64,000 bases of DNA. It comes from JBHIKY01 sp042139015. GTDB lineage: Bacteria; Bacillota; Bacilli; Bacillales; Marinococcaceae. Shown in pieces: positions 17,249 through 26,327 of this stretch (position 1 is its first letter; each line of letters starts with the position of its first letter). The stretch is from positions 62,001 through 126,000 of the forward strand of contig NZ_JBHIKY010000001.1 of NCBI RefSeq assembly GCF_042139015.1. Direction: 5' to 3'. The notes below the pieces were generated by a model, which worked only from the letters and a program-made list of their open reading frames with translations, was not told the DNA's origin and searched no databases. Position numbers and translations under genes: made by a program.

Positions 17249-18015
17249 AAATCATTTCTCCTTGCGTAGTAATATTTTTTCAGCCACAGACGCTCAGCGA
17301 AATATATGGACTGATAAAGAACGATGCCGATTGTTGTTAAAAGTACAAAGGAAGAAAACATGAGCGGTGTATCCATCATCCCCATGGCTGTAGTAATCAC
17401 AGCACCAAGTCCCTGGTTTGCACCTATAAACTCACTTACTACGGCCCCTACTACACTTAAAACCACCGCCACCCGGAGACCGGAAAAAATGTAAGGGACG
17501 GCAACAGGCAATCGCAGCTTTAGCAGTATGTTCAGCGCTGAAGCCCGGAGAGAGCGGAACAGTGACAATTTATCCTTATCAACATGTGAAAGACCAGCAA
17601 CAGTGCTTTCAAACAACGGAAAAAAACTGATGAGCGCCGTAATCAGGATTTTCGGCAGAAATCCATAACCGAACCAAAGAATCAGCAAAGGTGCAAGCGC
17701 AAGCTTTGGCATAGCCTGAGAGGCAATAATATAAGGGTGCAGTATCTCTTTCACTCTCTTTGACTGTGCCACTATAAAACCTAGTCCGATTCCTAAACAC
17801 GAGCCCAAAACGAACCCGCCCATAACTTCTATGAGTGTGGTATAGATATGTACGGTGAAATAACCGCTCATAAGGTTTGTGTAAAGATTGGTAATAATAA
17901 CCGTCGGCTTTGGCAGAATCAGCTCCGGCACCTGCTGCATTCTAACTATTGATTCCCAGCTCAGCATTATAAGGAAAAAAAGCAGGAAGGAATAAAGGCT
18001 CGTCATTTTTTTCAT
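17245..18015 (-). CDS. ABC transporter permease (ThiX/SsuC-like)
   Basis: The 256-residue inner-membrane permease has about six hydrophobic segments and the binding-protein-dependent transport signature near residues 140-165. The sequence SQAMPKLALAPLLILWFGYG is typical for the SsuC/ThiX/TauC group. It overlaps both neighbours by 4 bp, which implies strict co-translation in the operon. Confidence 0.88.
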   Translation of the reverse strand: MKKMTSLYSFLLFFLIMLSWESIVRMQQVPELILPKPTVIITNLYTNLMSGYFTVHIYTTLIEVMGGFVLGSCLGIGLGFIVAQSKRVKEILHPYIIASQAMPKLALAPLLILWFGYGFLPKILITALISFFPLFESTVAGLSHVDKDKLSLFRSLRASALNILLKLRLPVAVPYIFSGLRVAVVLSVVGAVVSEFIGANQGLGAVITTAMGMMDTPLMFSSFVLLTTIGIVLYQSIYFAERLWLKKYYYARRNDL

Positions 18016-18776
18016 GCCTGTCTCCCTCGTATCTCTTCCAGCCCCTTATGAACCTCCCTGACAAGCTCCATAAAGGCAGGTTCAAATTTCAACTGCTTTT
18101 CTCTCGGTTTTTTAAACGAGACGTGATATTGCTTCACTTCGTTTTCTGACTGATCTCCTAAGAGCAGCACACGATCTGATAAGAACACCGCTTCCTGTAT
18201 GTCGTGTGTGACAAAGATAATCGTTGTTTGATATGTACTTGCAATCTGAAGCAGCTCCATCTGCATTTGTTCCTTTGTCATTGAATCCAGAGAAGCGAAA
18301 GGCTCATCCATCAGCAATACACGCGGATTAGAAAATAAAGCACGTGCCAGCGCTGCCCGTGACAGCATGCCACCGGAGCATTCATGCGGATATTTATCCT
18401 GATGTCCATTGAGTTCAACAAAAAGAAGCAGCTCCTCTGCCTTTTTTCTATCCTCAGCTGAGGGCCTGCTGCCATTCAGCTCGCCTGGGAGCAGCACATT
18501 CTCAAGGAGAGTGCGCCATTCTAATAAAACAGGCTTTTGAAATACATAGGTGACGTCTTCACGTGGAGAGTCAACAGCTTCTCCCTCAAAATGAACGCTT
18601 CCCTCGGTTGGTGTCAGCAGGCCTGCAATCATACGGAGCAAAGTTGATTTGCCGATCCCGGTTCTGCCTACCACACTGATGAATTCATACTTTGCCACCT
18701 CAAGCTGCAGGCTGTGAAAAATTGATTCGCCGCCAAAATTAAGGCCAACATTCTTTATTTCAATATAAGCTGTCAT
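18012..18776 (-). CDS. ABC transporter ATP-binding protein (ThiZ/SsuB-like)
   Basis: The 254-residue ATPase has Walker A GRTGIGKSTLLRM, a C-loop CSGGMLSRAALARAL, Walker B VLLMDEPFASLD and the switch His in FVTHDIQEA. The C-loop reads CSGG instead of the common LSGG. It energises the permease encoded next. It starts 18 bases after the luxC-like gene and overlaps the permease gene by 4 bp. Confidence 0.9.
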   Translation of the reverse strand: MTAYIEIKNVGLNFGGESIFHSLQLEVAKYEFISVVGRTGIGKSTLLRMIAGLLTPTEGSVHFEGEAVDSPREDVTYVFQKPVLLEWRTLLENVLLPGELNGSRPSAEDRKKAEELLLFVELNGHQDKYPHECSGGMLSRAALARALFSNPRVLLMDEPFASLDSMTKEQMQMELLQIASTYQTTIIFVTHDIQEAVFLSDRVLLLGDQSENEVKQYHVSFKKPREKQLKFEPAFMELVREVHKGLEEIRGRQA

Positions 18777-18794
18777 TAATTAAATCTCCTCTTC

Positions 18795-20243
18795 TTAGTC
18801 ACGGTCCGGATCATATAATTCGGTTATCCTTTCAACCGAGGATTCAACGTCGCACCAGTAGACAAATTCACCGAGGTTTGGCCGACCATCATGATGCCAG
18901 CCTGGTTCCGGAAGAGACATTTCCCCAATTGAACATATTCTATTAACCCCGCAATCTCCCAGGGTATAAATCAACTGCTGAAGTTTTTGAGGGGGGCAGG
19001 AAATACCTGCAGTCTGGACGTACTGGCGAATATCTGAAGTTTTTTCTCTAAGCTCTGAAAGAGTGTCTATTGGAACAACGGTAATCACTCTATTTAAAAC
19101 AGATAACGGAAACGCAGTCTGCTGCTCCTGATGAATGACCGTCCAGGAGGCCCCTTTTTCGCTGGCTATGACTTCCTTATCCTTATTGAACTCCGCGTCA
19201 GTCCGAACACGCCGGATCGCATTCACTTCCTCTGCCGTTAACTCCGAGCTCTTCATTTTATGTTGAAAATTTTCCATTTCATGAGCCAGCAGGCGAGTAA
19301 AATCCTTTGGACTAAAATCTCCATCTTTTTCGACATAAAAAACATGAGGGGATAGACAGCCCTGCTGATCAAACCATGAAACATCCTTTGCGGCACGCTG
19401 GGCACTCTGCCAGGCAAGGCTGCTGCTGAGTGCTTCCTTCGCCAGTACACCGAAGCTGACCTTATGGCCGTGCGGTACAAAACGCACATGAGCAGGAAGC
19501 CTACTGGAAATTTCATTCATCGTCTGGTCTGCTCCATAAGCCGTCACCACCTGGGCGTTGTGGTAGAGGGTATCCTCCAGGCTAACAGTGCCGCCTTTCC
19601 ACCAAACGACAGCAAGCGCCTTTGCCGCGTCCGGGTCCACTTCTGCGATAGATTTAGCAAATAACGCTGGGAATAATGGCTCCTCCGAGGAAACTTTACC
19701 GAGTGCAGCCGATTTTACAAGAAGACTGGAAACAAGACCCCAAAGCGGAAGACCGGGAACATTTCCTGAAAATATATGGGCGATCAGTTCCGCTCCGTAC
19801 GCTCTTGTTAACCCTCCGGCTCTTCTTGGCCTAAATTCATCAAGTACGAGTGGATTCGTAAAATCTTCCTCGATCATTCGCTGAAGATATGGCTTTCGAA
19901 ATTTGCGAAAATAGTTCGCTAAAAATAATCGAATCATTTCCTCATCATAGCCAGTGATCACAGGAAGGGTTTCTTCTGCAAATTGACGGAGCTCGTAAGT
20001 GGGGTTAAGCCACTTCTGGACAACTTCATCTATAATTTCAACCATCTCAGAGGTGGTGCGCCCGTTGAGATACTCTCTTTGTTGGTGTTTTATTGAGGAA
20101 ATGATTGTCTGCAGCTGTGATTTTTCTAATTGTGGTACATCGATTTGGACATTCCGTCCATGATTTTCATAGGTAAGACGAGTAAAGGTCACATTCTTTT
20201 CCGATAGTCCCGTGAGGAAGGCTCCTGTATAAAGAGATGTCAT
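18795..20243 (-). CDS. LuxC-like acyl reductase
   Basis: The 482-residue protein belongs to the LuxC family, a branch of the aldehyde dehydrogenase superfamily that reduces an enzyme-bound or CoA-bound acyl group to an aldehyde with NADPH. Seen here: FSGNVPGLPLWGL in the cofactor domain, VVWWKGG, and the active-site DQQGCLSPHVFYVE with Cys at about residue 296. Length matches LuxC (about 480). It overlaps the LuxE-like gene by 4 bp, as expected for a reductase complex. In luminous bacteria LuxC and LuxE supply long-chain aldehyde, but no luxAB is present and the operon is under a TPP riboswitch, so another acid is probably the substrate. Confidence 0.9.
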   Translation of the reverse strand: MTSLYTGAFLTGLSEKNVTFTRLTYENHGRNVQIDVPQLEKSQLQTIISSIKHQQREYLNGRTTSEMVEIIDEVVQKWLNPTYELRQFAEETLPVITGYDEEMIRLFLANYFRKFRKPYLQRMIEEDFTNPLVLDEFRPRRAGGLTRAYGAELIAHIFSGNVPGLPLWGLVSSLLVKSAALGKVSSEEPLFPALFAKSIAEVDPDAAKALAVVWWKGGTVSLEDTLYHNAQVVTAYGADQTMNEISSRLPAHVRFVPHGHKVSFGVLAKEALSSSLAWQSAQRAAKDVSWFDQQGCLSPHVFYVEKDGDFSPKDFTRLLAHEMENFQHKMKSSELTAEEVNAIRRVRTDAEFNKDKEVIASEKGASWTVIHQEQQTAFPLSVLNRVITVVPIDTLSELREKTSDIRQYVQTAGISCPPQKLQQLIYTLGDCGVNRICSIGEMSLPEPGWHHDGRPNLGEFVYWCDVESSVERITELYDPDRD

Positions 20244-21346
20244 AAAGAACCATCTTCGCCCAGGCGGGATGACAAAAATTCTTCTAATGCAAGGGAACAG
20301 CCTTTGGCTTCCGTACCGGCTGCCCGGCCAAGTAAATGAAAACCGTCTCCCTCTTTTTTACCAATATCTTCGGTCATGATTGCCGCAACCGAGTTAATAT
20401 TAGCCAAATCATAATGAACGATAATTCCTGCTTCACCTTCTCGTTTTTCTTGAAGAGTTTCCGGGTCCACGATGATCGTTTTCAGCCAATGCGGAGGTCT
20501 TTTGAGACCCTTTCTCCCCCCCAGCCGCAGAGTCTGGTCATAAATTTGTGAACTGAGCTCTGTCATCCCGTACATGTTGCCGCAGGCATGCTCAGGAATG
20601 GAAAACAGTCTGCTTAATCGTTTTTTCAACTCAAGAGGCTCTATTTCTCTTGAATATCCTTTAGACCCCCCCGTGTCCATAATCCGGCTTCCAGCCGGAA
20701 GACGGTAGGAGATGCCATTTTCCACGCATTCATCTAAGTAGGCAATAATTGAAAAGGTAGCTCCCAGGATAAATACAGGCTCATCCTTTTCTTCCGATTT
20801 TTTTAAGAGCATGGACAGTCTTTCTTTATCAAAGCCGTCCGCTGAGACAACATATTCACTGTCTTCTGCTCCAAACGTTTCTTTAATCACATGAAGATAA
20901 TGAGCGAGAGATGAATTCGGCAATTCATTTTCCTCGGGAAAGAGGAGGATCATTTTCATTTTACTGACATCCGGCAGCATTGATTTTTTAAAATGTACCT
21001 TCGTGGAGAGATCATAAATTTCAAGGTCGCGCTGACCATTTTTTCCACGTTTGTTTGGATTAGTCGTCCCGCTCGTCATAAATGTCCTCTCGATCTCCTC
21101 ATCAGCTGAACATAATAACGGCGCTTCCTTAAACGCCTGAATCGGTATGGGAGGAATATCGGTGACGCGCTGAACCGCTGCCGGGCGCACCCTGCGCCTG
21201 CGGCAGAATTTCCGGTATGGCTGATTATGGTGATATTGATAAGCAAAAAGCTGTTTCGCTCTCTCAAAAAATTCATCAGACGAAACCGACTCTTCAAGGA
21301 TTAATGCTTTTATCATTTTCTTCATTTCCTGATAGGCTGAATTCAT
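20240..21346 (-). CDS. LuxE-like acyl-protein synthetase
   Basis: LuxE-family enzymes activate a carboxylic acid as acyl-AMP and hold the acyl group on a cysteine before passing it to LuxC. The 368-residue protein has the adenylation motif MTSGTTNPNKRGK, the second site GNMYGMTELSSQIYD and IVDPETLQEKREGEAG. Near the C-terminus is KGCSLALEEF, whose Cys (about residue 350) sits where LuxE carries its acyl-accepting cysteine. It is the first gene behind the TPP riboswitch. The ribosome binding site GAGGGGG is strong but about 11 bases from the ATG. Confidence 0.88.
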   Translation of the reverse strand: MNSAYQEMKKMIKALILEESVSSDEFFERAKQLFAYQYHHNQPYRKFCRRRRVRPAAVQRVTDIPPIPIQAFKEAPLLCSADEEIERTFMTSGTTNPNKRGKNGQRDLEIYDLSTKVHFKKSMLPDVSKMKMILLFPEENELPNSSLAHYLHVIKETFGAEDSEYVVSADGFDKERLSMLLKKSEEKDEPVFILGATFSIIAYLDECVENGISYRLPAGSRIMDTGGSKGYSREIEPLELKKRLSRLFSIPEHACGNMYGMTELSSQIYDQTLRLGGRKGLKRPPHWLKTIIVDPETLQEKREGEAGIIVHYDLANINSVAAIMTEDIGKKEGDGFHLLGRAAGTEAKGCSLALEEFLSSRLGEDGSL

Positions 21347-21385
21347 CCGCCGGATGCCCCCTCTTTATTTCGTCGTTCCCCAATT

Positions 21386-21418
21386 GAAAAAGACCACTCT
21401 CTTAAAAGAAAGTGGCCG
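21386..21418 (-). terminator. riboswitch-controlled terminator
   Basis: On the minus strand GGCCACTTTC and GAGAGTGGTC form a 10-bp stem with two G-U pairs and are followed by UUUUU, between the aptamer and the LuxE-like gene. The CCACU of its 5' arm can also pair with the AGUGG that closes helix P1 of the aptamer, giving the usual choice between antiterminator and terminator. TPP binding should therefore switch the operon off. Confidence 0.8.
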
Positions 21419-21450
21419 CTTCAGATATATTTATCATTTCTGTAACGAAT

Positions 21451-21542
21451 CCACTTCCCTCCGCTGCAGTTACGCAGATCAGGTTCTAAGGGTTTAAAAG
21501 TTCTTCCTTTTGTCTCAGCCGGTCCCCCGGCTCCCCTAGTGG
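21451..21542 (-). promoter_or_regulatory. TPP (THI-box) riboswitch aptamer
   Basis: The minus strand carries all hallmarks of the thiamine pyrophosphate riboswitch. A P1 helix CCACU/AGUGG is followed by GGGGAGCC, the conserved GGCTGAGA that binds the pyrimidine, ACCCTTAGAACCTGATCTG, GTAACTGCAGCG and GGAGGGAAG. The order and spacing match the family. It governs the six-gene operon ending at 15435. Confidence 0.96.
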
Positions 21543-21568
21543 AAAATCTATTATGAACATTTCATTTT

Positions 21569-21596
21569 ATCTTAACACGATGAGAAGCATTGTCAA
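21569..21596 (-). promoter_or_regulatory. sigma-A promoter of the TPP-riboswitch operon
   Basis: The minus strand reads TTGACA (complement of 21591-21596), 16 bases, TAAGAT (complement of 21569-21574). Transcription would start near 21562, about 20 bases before the aptamer. Confidence 0.65.
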
Positions 21597-21781
21597 TTCA
21601 AAAAACCATGCATTGAGCTTGGTTTTGTTTTTTTCCCGTCTCTTTGTCAAAGAATTTATTTATTTGTTTTATCAGCTAGCTTAACCAAAACATGGGAAAG
21701 ATGCTCCCGTTCCTGTTCATTCGCAGCGTACCTTAAATTGTTTATATATAAACCTCATTTCGAGATTTGACGTGTTATTGT

Positions 21782-22150
21782 TTAAGATGGCATCGCTTGA
21801 TCCAGCTCCGGATGCACGTTACGTTTCATATATTTATGAAAGAACCACTCTCCTGCCGTGATAAGAATTGCAGCAACCAGGGCAATTGGAAAAGGAACAG
21901 CCGTATCGAGAATGGGGATGGAAACAACCAAAACCATTAATAACGTGAGTACTAAATCAGCGGCTATGGCAACAATATTGTTAGTTAGCTTTAAAATAAA
22001 TATATCTCCTGCTGCAACATAAGAAATCAGCACCATTAATAGGGCAAGCAGCATGGTGTTGACCCATTGGTTACCGAACCCAGTTAATACGAGTAATAAC
22101 ACAAAACTAATCAACGCTGTTTTCATACCCAGCGTTTTAATGTGTATCAT
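21782..22150 (-). CDS. DUF2512 family membrane protein
   Basis: A 122-residue protein with four hydrophobic segments and the C-terminal family-like stretch ITAGEWFFHKYMKR, then an acidic tail. The function of the YndM/DUF2512 family is unknown. The start at 22150 lies behind AAGGAGGTGG; an upstream in-frame ATG adds 16 residues without support. It is similar in layout to the protein at 13318-13674. Confidence 0.75.
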   Translation of the reverse strand: MIHIKTLGMKTALISFVLLLVLTGFGNQWVNTMLLALLMVLISYVAAGDIFILKLTNNIVAIAADLVLTLLMVLVVSIPILDTAVPFPIALVAAILITAGEWFFHKYMKRNVHPELDQAMPS

Positions 22151-22254
22151 TTTATTCCACCTCCTTGTCCAAAAATTACCACCTCCAGGCATTGACAAAA
22201 CATTAACTGCTGTATTTACATATTTCCTTCAGAAAACCTTATACTCAAACAATG

Positions 22255-22298
22255 AAAACAAGCCTGCTGTGAATGACTCACAACAGGCTTGTTTTTCT
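22255..22298. terminator. bidirectional terminator
   Basis: AACAAGCCTGCTGTGA and TCACAACAGGCTTGTT form a 16-bp stem with one mismatch around a 5-nt loop, with T/A tracts on both sides. It ends the sugar-catabolic operon on the minus strand. Confidence 0.85.
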
Positions 22299-22304
22299 AA
22301 AATT

Positions 22305-23273
22305 TTAAGCCCACCACATCTCTGCAGGCTGCTCTTCGATATTCACGTCCCTCAGATTTTTCACGGCCTGGCGGAAGCCTTCATCAATCGACATGATCGG
22401 ATCCTCGTGTTCAATACTGACGACATAATCATATCCGAATGTTCGGAGGGCGCTGATTATATTGGACCATTCCTGCATGCTGTGGCCATAACCGACGGAA
22501 CGGAAGCTCCATCCGCGGGTCTGTACCTCGCCGTATGGCTGCATGTCCGTCAGTCCATACATATTTACATTCTCCTGGTCGATATACGTATCTTTCGCGT
22601 GGAAATGGTGGATTGCATTCGCCCGTCCGAGAATTTTAATCGCGGCTACTGGATCAATACCCTGCCACCATAAATGACTTGGGTCGAGATTTGCGCCAAC
22701 GGCATCATTTGTCGCTTCGCGCAGCTTCAGCATAGTGTGCGGGGTGTGCACAAGAAAGCCTGCGTGTAGCTCCAGACCTATTTTTACCCCGTGCTCTTCA
22801 GCATAAGCTCCCTGTTCCTTCCAATAAGGAATAAGCTTTTCTTCCCACTGCCAATTTAAAATATCACCGTACTCATTCGGCCATGGCGTCACCGGCCAAT
22901 TCGGGTATTTGGCGTCGTCATGATCTCCCGGTGTACCGGAAAAAGTGTTAACCACCGGAACGTTCATTAACGAAGCCAGCTTAACTGTCTTTCTGAATAC
23001 CTGATGGCACTCTTCAGCAAAATCCTTGTCTGGAGAGATCGGGTTGCCGTGGCAGCTGAACGCACTGATGGTTAAGCCGCGGCTGTGAACTTTGTCGAGA
23101 TATGATTTGCGTGCTCCTTCGCTGTCCAGCAGAGCATCAATGTCACAGTGATTATTGCCGGGATAGCCTCCTGTTCCGATTTCAACTGCCTTTAATCCTG
23201 AAGCCTGGACGTGATCAAGCATTTCTTCGAATGGTTTGTCTGCAAATAATACGGTAAATACTCCTAATTTCAT
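22305..23273 (-). CDS. sugar phosphate isomerase/epimerase (xylose isomerase-like barrel)
   Basis: The 322-residue TIM-barrel protein of the AP endonuclease 2/xylose isomerase superfamily starts MKLGVFTVLFADKPFEEMLDHV and shows AVEIGTGGYPGN, VNTFSGTPGD, KIGLELHAGFL, GANLDPSHLWWQG, HFHAKDTY and VSIEHEDP, which contain the Glu, Asp and His metal ligands. It is probably a sugar or inositol-derivative isomerase/dehydratase. It overlaps the dehydrogenase gene by 4 bp. B. subtilis YfiH appears to be the closest named relative I can recall. Confidence 0.85.
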   Translation of the reverse strand: MKLGVFTVLFADKPFEEMLDHVQASGLKAVEIGTGGYPGNNHCDIDALLDSEGARKSYLDKVHSRGLTISAFSCHGNPISPDKDFAEECHQVFRKTVKLASLMNVPVVNTFSGTPGDHDDAKYPNWPVTPWPNEYGDILNWQWEEKLIPYWKEQGAYAEEHGVKIGLELHAGFLVHTPHTMLKLREATNDAVGANLDPSHLWWQGIDPVAAIKILGRANAIHHFHAKDTYIDQENVNMYGLTDMQPYGEVQTRGWSFRSVGYGHSMQEWSNIISALRTFGYDYVVSIEHEDPIMSIDEGFRQAVKNLRDVNIEEQPAEMWWA

Positions 23274-24316
23274 TTGACCGACACTTCCTTATTTATAGAT
23301 ATTATCTGCTTTGTTTCCTGGGATTCCAACGCTGCTAAAATGACCTGCAGCGAGTTCATGCCTTCTTTTCCAGAGACGGGAGATTCCTCATCATTCAATA
23401 TTGCCTTAACAAAACGGTCGATTACTTCTGTCGTCGTCTGGCCTCCTTCATCGTTCGATTGAATACCGCCGAGCTCGTATTTGACAGTTTCCCCTGTCTG
23501 ATACTGAACAATCAATGAATCGACTGGGTCATCAAGCAGGCGTGCGATTCCCTTTTCTCCATAAATGATTGTCGAATTATCTTCTCCGGCAACGTAGGAC
23601 CAGCTTGCTGCAAGGGTTCCGACGATGCCGCTTTCCGTTTTCAGTACACATACTGCTGTATCATCTACATCGGCATTCTGCTTTGCGCTTGTTTCAACAA
23701 ATGCCCCAACCTCTGCAAATTCTTCTCCTAAAATATAGCGGAGCATATCGGTTTTATGGACACCGAGATCCCCCATTGCGCCGATAAATGCTTCTTCTTT
23801 TTTAAAGAACCAGCTTTTTGCACCATCGATACTCCAGCCTTCCGGACCACCGTGGCCAAAAGCTGTACGAAAGCTGTAAATTTTACCAAGCGCCCCGTCT
23901 GCGAGCAGCTGCTTTGCCTTTTGGTGAGCTGGTACGAATCTCTGGTTATGAGCGATCATCAGCTTTTTCCCGGAGGAATTTGCTGCTGAAATCATGTTTT
24001 CCGCTTCATCACGTGAAGTTGCCATCGGCTTTTCACAAAGCACATGTTTACCTGCGTTTAAAGCAGCAATGGAAACCGGGGCATGCAGGTAGTTAGGCAG
24101 GCAGACGCTGATGGCGTCGATTTTTTCATCCTTAAGCATTTCCTCATATTCAGTAAAGGCTTTCGCATCATATTTAATGGCCATTTCTTTCGCCCGGTCC
24201 GCAACAACATCACATACGCCAATAATTTCTACATTACTATTAGCCGCGTATTCCGGCAGATGGCGGTGCTGGGCGATACTGCCGCATCCGACGATGCCGA
24301 CTCTTAAAGTACTCAT
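23270..24316 (-). CDS. Gfo/Idh/MocA family sugar dehydrogenase
   Basis: The 348-residue NAD(P)-dependent oxidoreductase has a Rossmann domain (RVGIVGCGSIAQHRHLPEYA), the active-site stretch CEKPMATSRDEAENMI and a C-terminal GFO_IDH_MocA domain with GDLGVHKTDMLRYILG, where the His and the Lys of CEKP are catalytic. It probably oxidises a cyclic polyol or hexose derivative. It is flanked by two isomerase-type barrels in one operon and resembles B. subtilis YfiI-type enzymes. The start has GGAGGAAC upstream. Confidence 0.9.
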   Translation of the reverse strand: MSTLRVGIVGCGSIAQHRHLPEYAANSNVEIIGVCDVVADRAKEMAIKYDAKAFTEYEEMLKDEKIDAISVCLPNYLHAPVSIAALNAGKHVLCEKPMATSRDEAENMISAANSSGKKLMIAHNQRFVPAHQKAKQLLADGALGKIYSFRTAFGHGGPEGWSIDGAKSWFFKKEEAFIGAMGDLGVHKTDMLRYILGEEFAEVGAFVETSAKQNADVDDTAVCVLKTESGIVGTLAASWSYVAGEDNSTIIYGEKGIARLLDDPVDSLIVQYQTGETVKYELGGIQSNDEGGQTTTEVIDRFVKAILNDEESPVSGKEGMNSLQVILAALESQETKQIISINKEVSVK

Positions 24317-24330
24317 GATAGTTCCTCCTA

Positions 24331-25083
24331 CTATTTTTGTTTTTTTAAGTAATTGATACTCATTTCTATACTCTCAAGGGGCGTTCGGCGGCTTTGATCC
24401 TGCTCTACCACCCACCACTCAATATCTGCTTCTTCACTCATCCCAAGAACTCCTTCTAAATTAACTCCTCCTGTTCCCAGTTCCGCAAAAAACTTCTCGT
24501 CATCGGTGGTCATATCCTTTAAGTGGACGAGAGGAGCCCGCCTATTGTAGCGCTTAATCCACTCCACCGGGTCCTCTCCTGCCTTCGTCAGCCAATAAAT
24601 ATCCAGCTCGGTTTTTACATTTTCCGGTGCCGTATCTTCAAAAATGGTCTCCAGCGCCGAGCGTCCATCCGACAGCTGTTCGAGTTCAAAATCATGGTTA
24701 TGGTAACATAGTGTCAGCCCCGCTTCCCGGCATTGCTTTCCTGCTTTATCTAAGAAAGCAGTCAAAGCAATATATTCTTTTTCGCTGCGGCGGTCTTCCG
24801 TCAGAAAAGGACAAACAATATAATTACTGCCAATCGTCTTCTGATAATCGATGACTGCATCAAGATTATCTTCTAATTGATCGAGAGGCACATGACTTGC
24901 CGCTGCCCGGAGTCCAAGTTCATCAAGCAGTTCCTTAAGCTCCGGCGCTTCCATTCCTCCGTAACCAGCAAATTCTACACCATCATAGCCAAAATCAGCT
25001 ACCTTTCGAAGCGTTCCCGCAAAATCCTTTTCCGTTTCCTCACGAAGTGAAAACAACTGCACTGCTACTGGAATATTTGACAT
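24331..25083 (-). CDS. sugar phosphate isomerase/epimerase
   Basis: The 250-residue barrel protein is the first gene of the catabolic operon. It starts SNIPVAVQLFSLREETEKDFAGTL and has VEFAGYGGM, LCYHNHDFEL with metal-binding His, VKTELDIYWLTKAG and PLVHLKDM. This pattern is common to IolE/IolH-like and hydroxypyruvate-isomerase-like enzymes; the substrate is unknown. It is divergent from an AraC-type regulator. Confidence 0.87.
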   Translation of the reverse strand: MSNIPVAVQLFSLREETEKDFAGTLRKVADFGYDGVEFAGYGGMEAPELKELLDELGLRAAASHVPLDQLEDNLDAVIDYQKTIGSNYIVCPFLTEDRRSEKEYIALTAFLDKAGKQCREAGLTLCYHNHDFELEQLSDGRSALETIFEDTAPENVKTELDIYWLTKAGEDPVEWIKRYNRRAPLVHLKDMTTDDEKFFAELGTGGVNLEGVLGMSEEADIEWWVVEQDQSRRTPLESIEMSINYLKKQK

Positions 25084-25285
25084 TTTACACCCTCTTTTCG
25101 TTTGAACCGCTTACATATTTCTTATTTGATTCCATCGTAGGTGATACACCACCAAATTTATATAGATGATATAATTAAAACATGCACTATTTTGCTATTT
25201 ATTTTTTACATGAGTGTATTTCAAAGAATACTTTAAGTAGCCAATATCAGCATATGTCGATCGATAATTAGAAAGGATTAATAAA

Positions 25286-26062
25286 ATGGAACAAACAAAT
25301 ATCGGGTTCTGTGGTTATTCCTACCACAAACAGCGTGAATTTTCTCAACATCGTGCCGGCTTTCCTGGATATCTTTTCAGGCTGCAGACGGAAGGCTTCT
25401 GTGAGGTATCTGTAAACAAAAGAAAAGTGCATATTGAAAAAGGAGATCTTCTGCTTATTAAGCCGGGGGATCAATATCAATTAAAAATTGAAGCACAGGA
25501 AGCAAGCGGTGATTATCATTTATTCTGTGAGGGGAAGTGGGTGGACGACTGGTGGGAGAGGTCGGCGAAACCAACGGTCTCAAGAATTGATCTCGATGAA
25601 AAACTGATCTCCTTATGGCGGCATCTCATTATTGAAGAGAGACGGCCTTCTTCGGAGGAAAAAAAGGAGCTTTCCCATTATTTATTGCAGGCGCTCTGTT
25701 TATCACTTGAGAGGGCTGTTAATGAGACTGCCCCCACCTTCAGCCGTCCGTATGTGGTGACCCGCATGATGCGCTATATAGAAGAGCACGCCACTTCCCA
25801 TTTAATGGTGGAAGATGTAGCGGCAAACGCTGGGCTCAGTGTGTCGCGCTCCGTTCACCTATTCAAGCATCATGTCGGGAAAACAATGATGCAGTACGCC
25901 CTTGAAATCCGCCTCTCTGCTGCAATTGATCGAATGACGTACACGATGATGACTCTCGAGCATATCGCCGAGGAAAGCGGCTTTGGATCGTATCCTTATT
26001 TTCACAGAGTCTTTAAAAAGCATTATGGTGTCGCACCTGGTGTCTACCGGCGACGTGAATAA
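25286..26062 (+). CDS. AraC-family transcriptional activator
   Basis: The 258-residue regulator has an N-terminal cupin-like ligand domain (about 10-130, KGDLLLIKPGDQYQL) and a C-terminal double helix-turn-helix of the AraC/XylS type (about 160-255) with AANAGLSVSRSVHLFKHHVG and IAEESGFGSYPYFHRVFKKHYG. It is divergent from the sugar-catabolic operon, with a 202-bp shared upstream region, and is the likely regulator of it. It resembles YfiF-like regulators in size class and context. The 265 bases after it contain nothing I can assign. Confidence 0.9.
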   Translation: MEQTNIGFCGYSYHKQREFSQHRAGFPGYLFRLQTEGFCEVSVNKRKVHIEKGDLLLIKPGDQYQLKIEAQEASGDYHLFCEGKWVDDWWERSAKPTVSRIDLDEKLISLWRHLIIEERRPSSEEKKELSHYLLQALCLSLERAVNETAPTFSRPYVVTRMMRYIEEHATSHLMVEDVAANAGLSVSRSVHLFKHHVGKTMMQYALEIRLSAAIDRMTYTMMTLEHIAEESGFGSYPYFHRVFKKHYGVAPGVYRRRE

Positions 26063-26327
26063 CAGCCTGTGAAACAGCTTCATTGAAACTCAAAGCAGGA
26101 TTTGAAAAGGTTCTCGATAATTTCCGTATGCTGGCGGCGGACGCTAATCGAAAGAGCCGTCTCCCTCCACGTCCGGCAAAGTCATAAAATCAGCTATTTG
26201 GAGCAAATAGCGGAACCTTTGTCCGGAGAAAAACTGTGGCTGCGCTCCGAACAATGGATATAGATTGGGGGACTGCCTTACTGCCAACTTTTCGCCGGCA
26301 ATCCGCAAGCTTCATTCATTTTCCTCT

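Noticed and set aside
18795..21346. Bioluminescence (lux) operon
   Set aside because: LuxC- and LuxE-like proteins are present, but luxA, luxB and luxD are absent and the operon is behind a TPP riboswitch.
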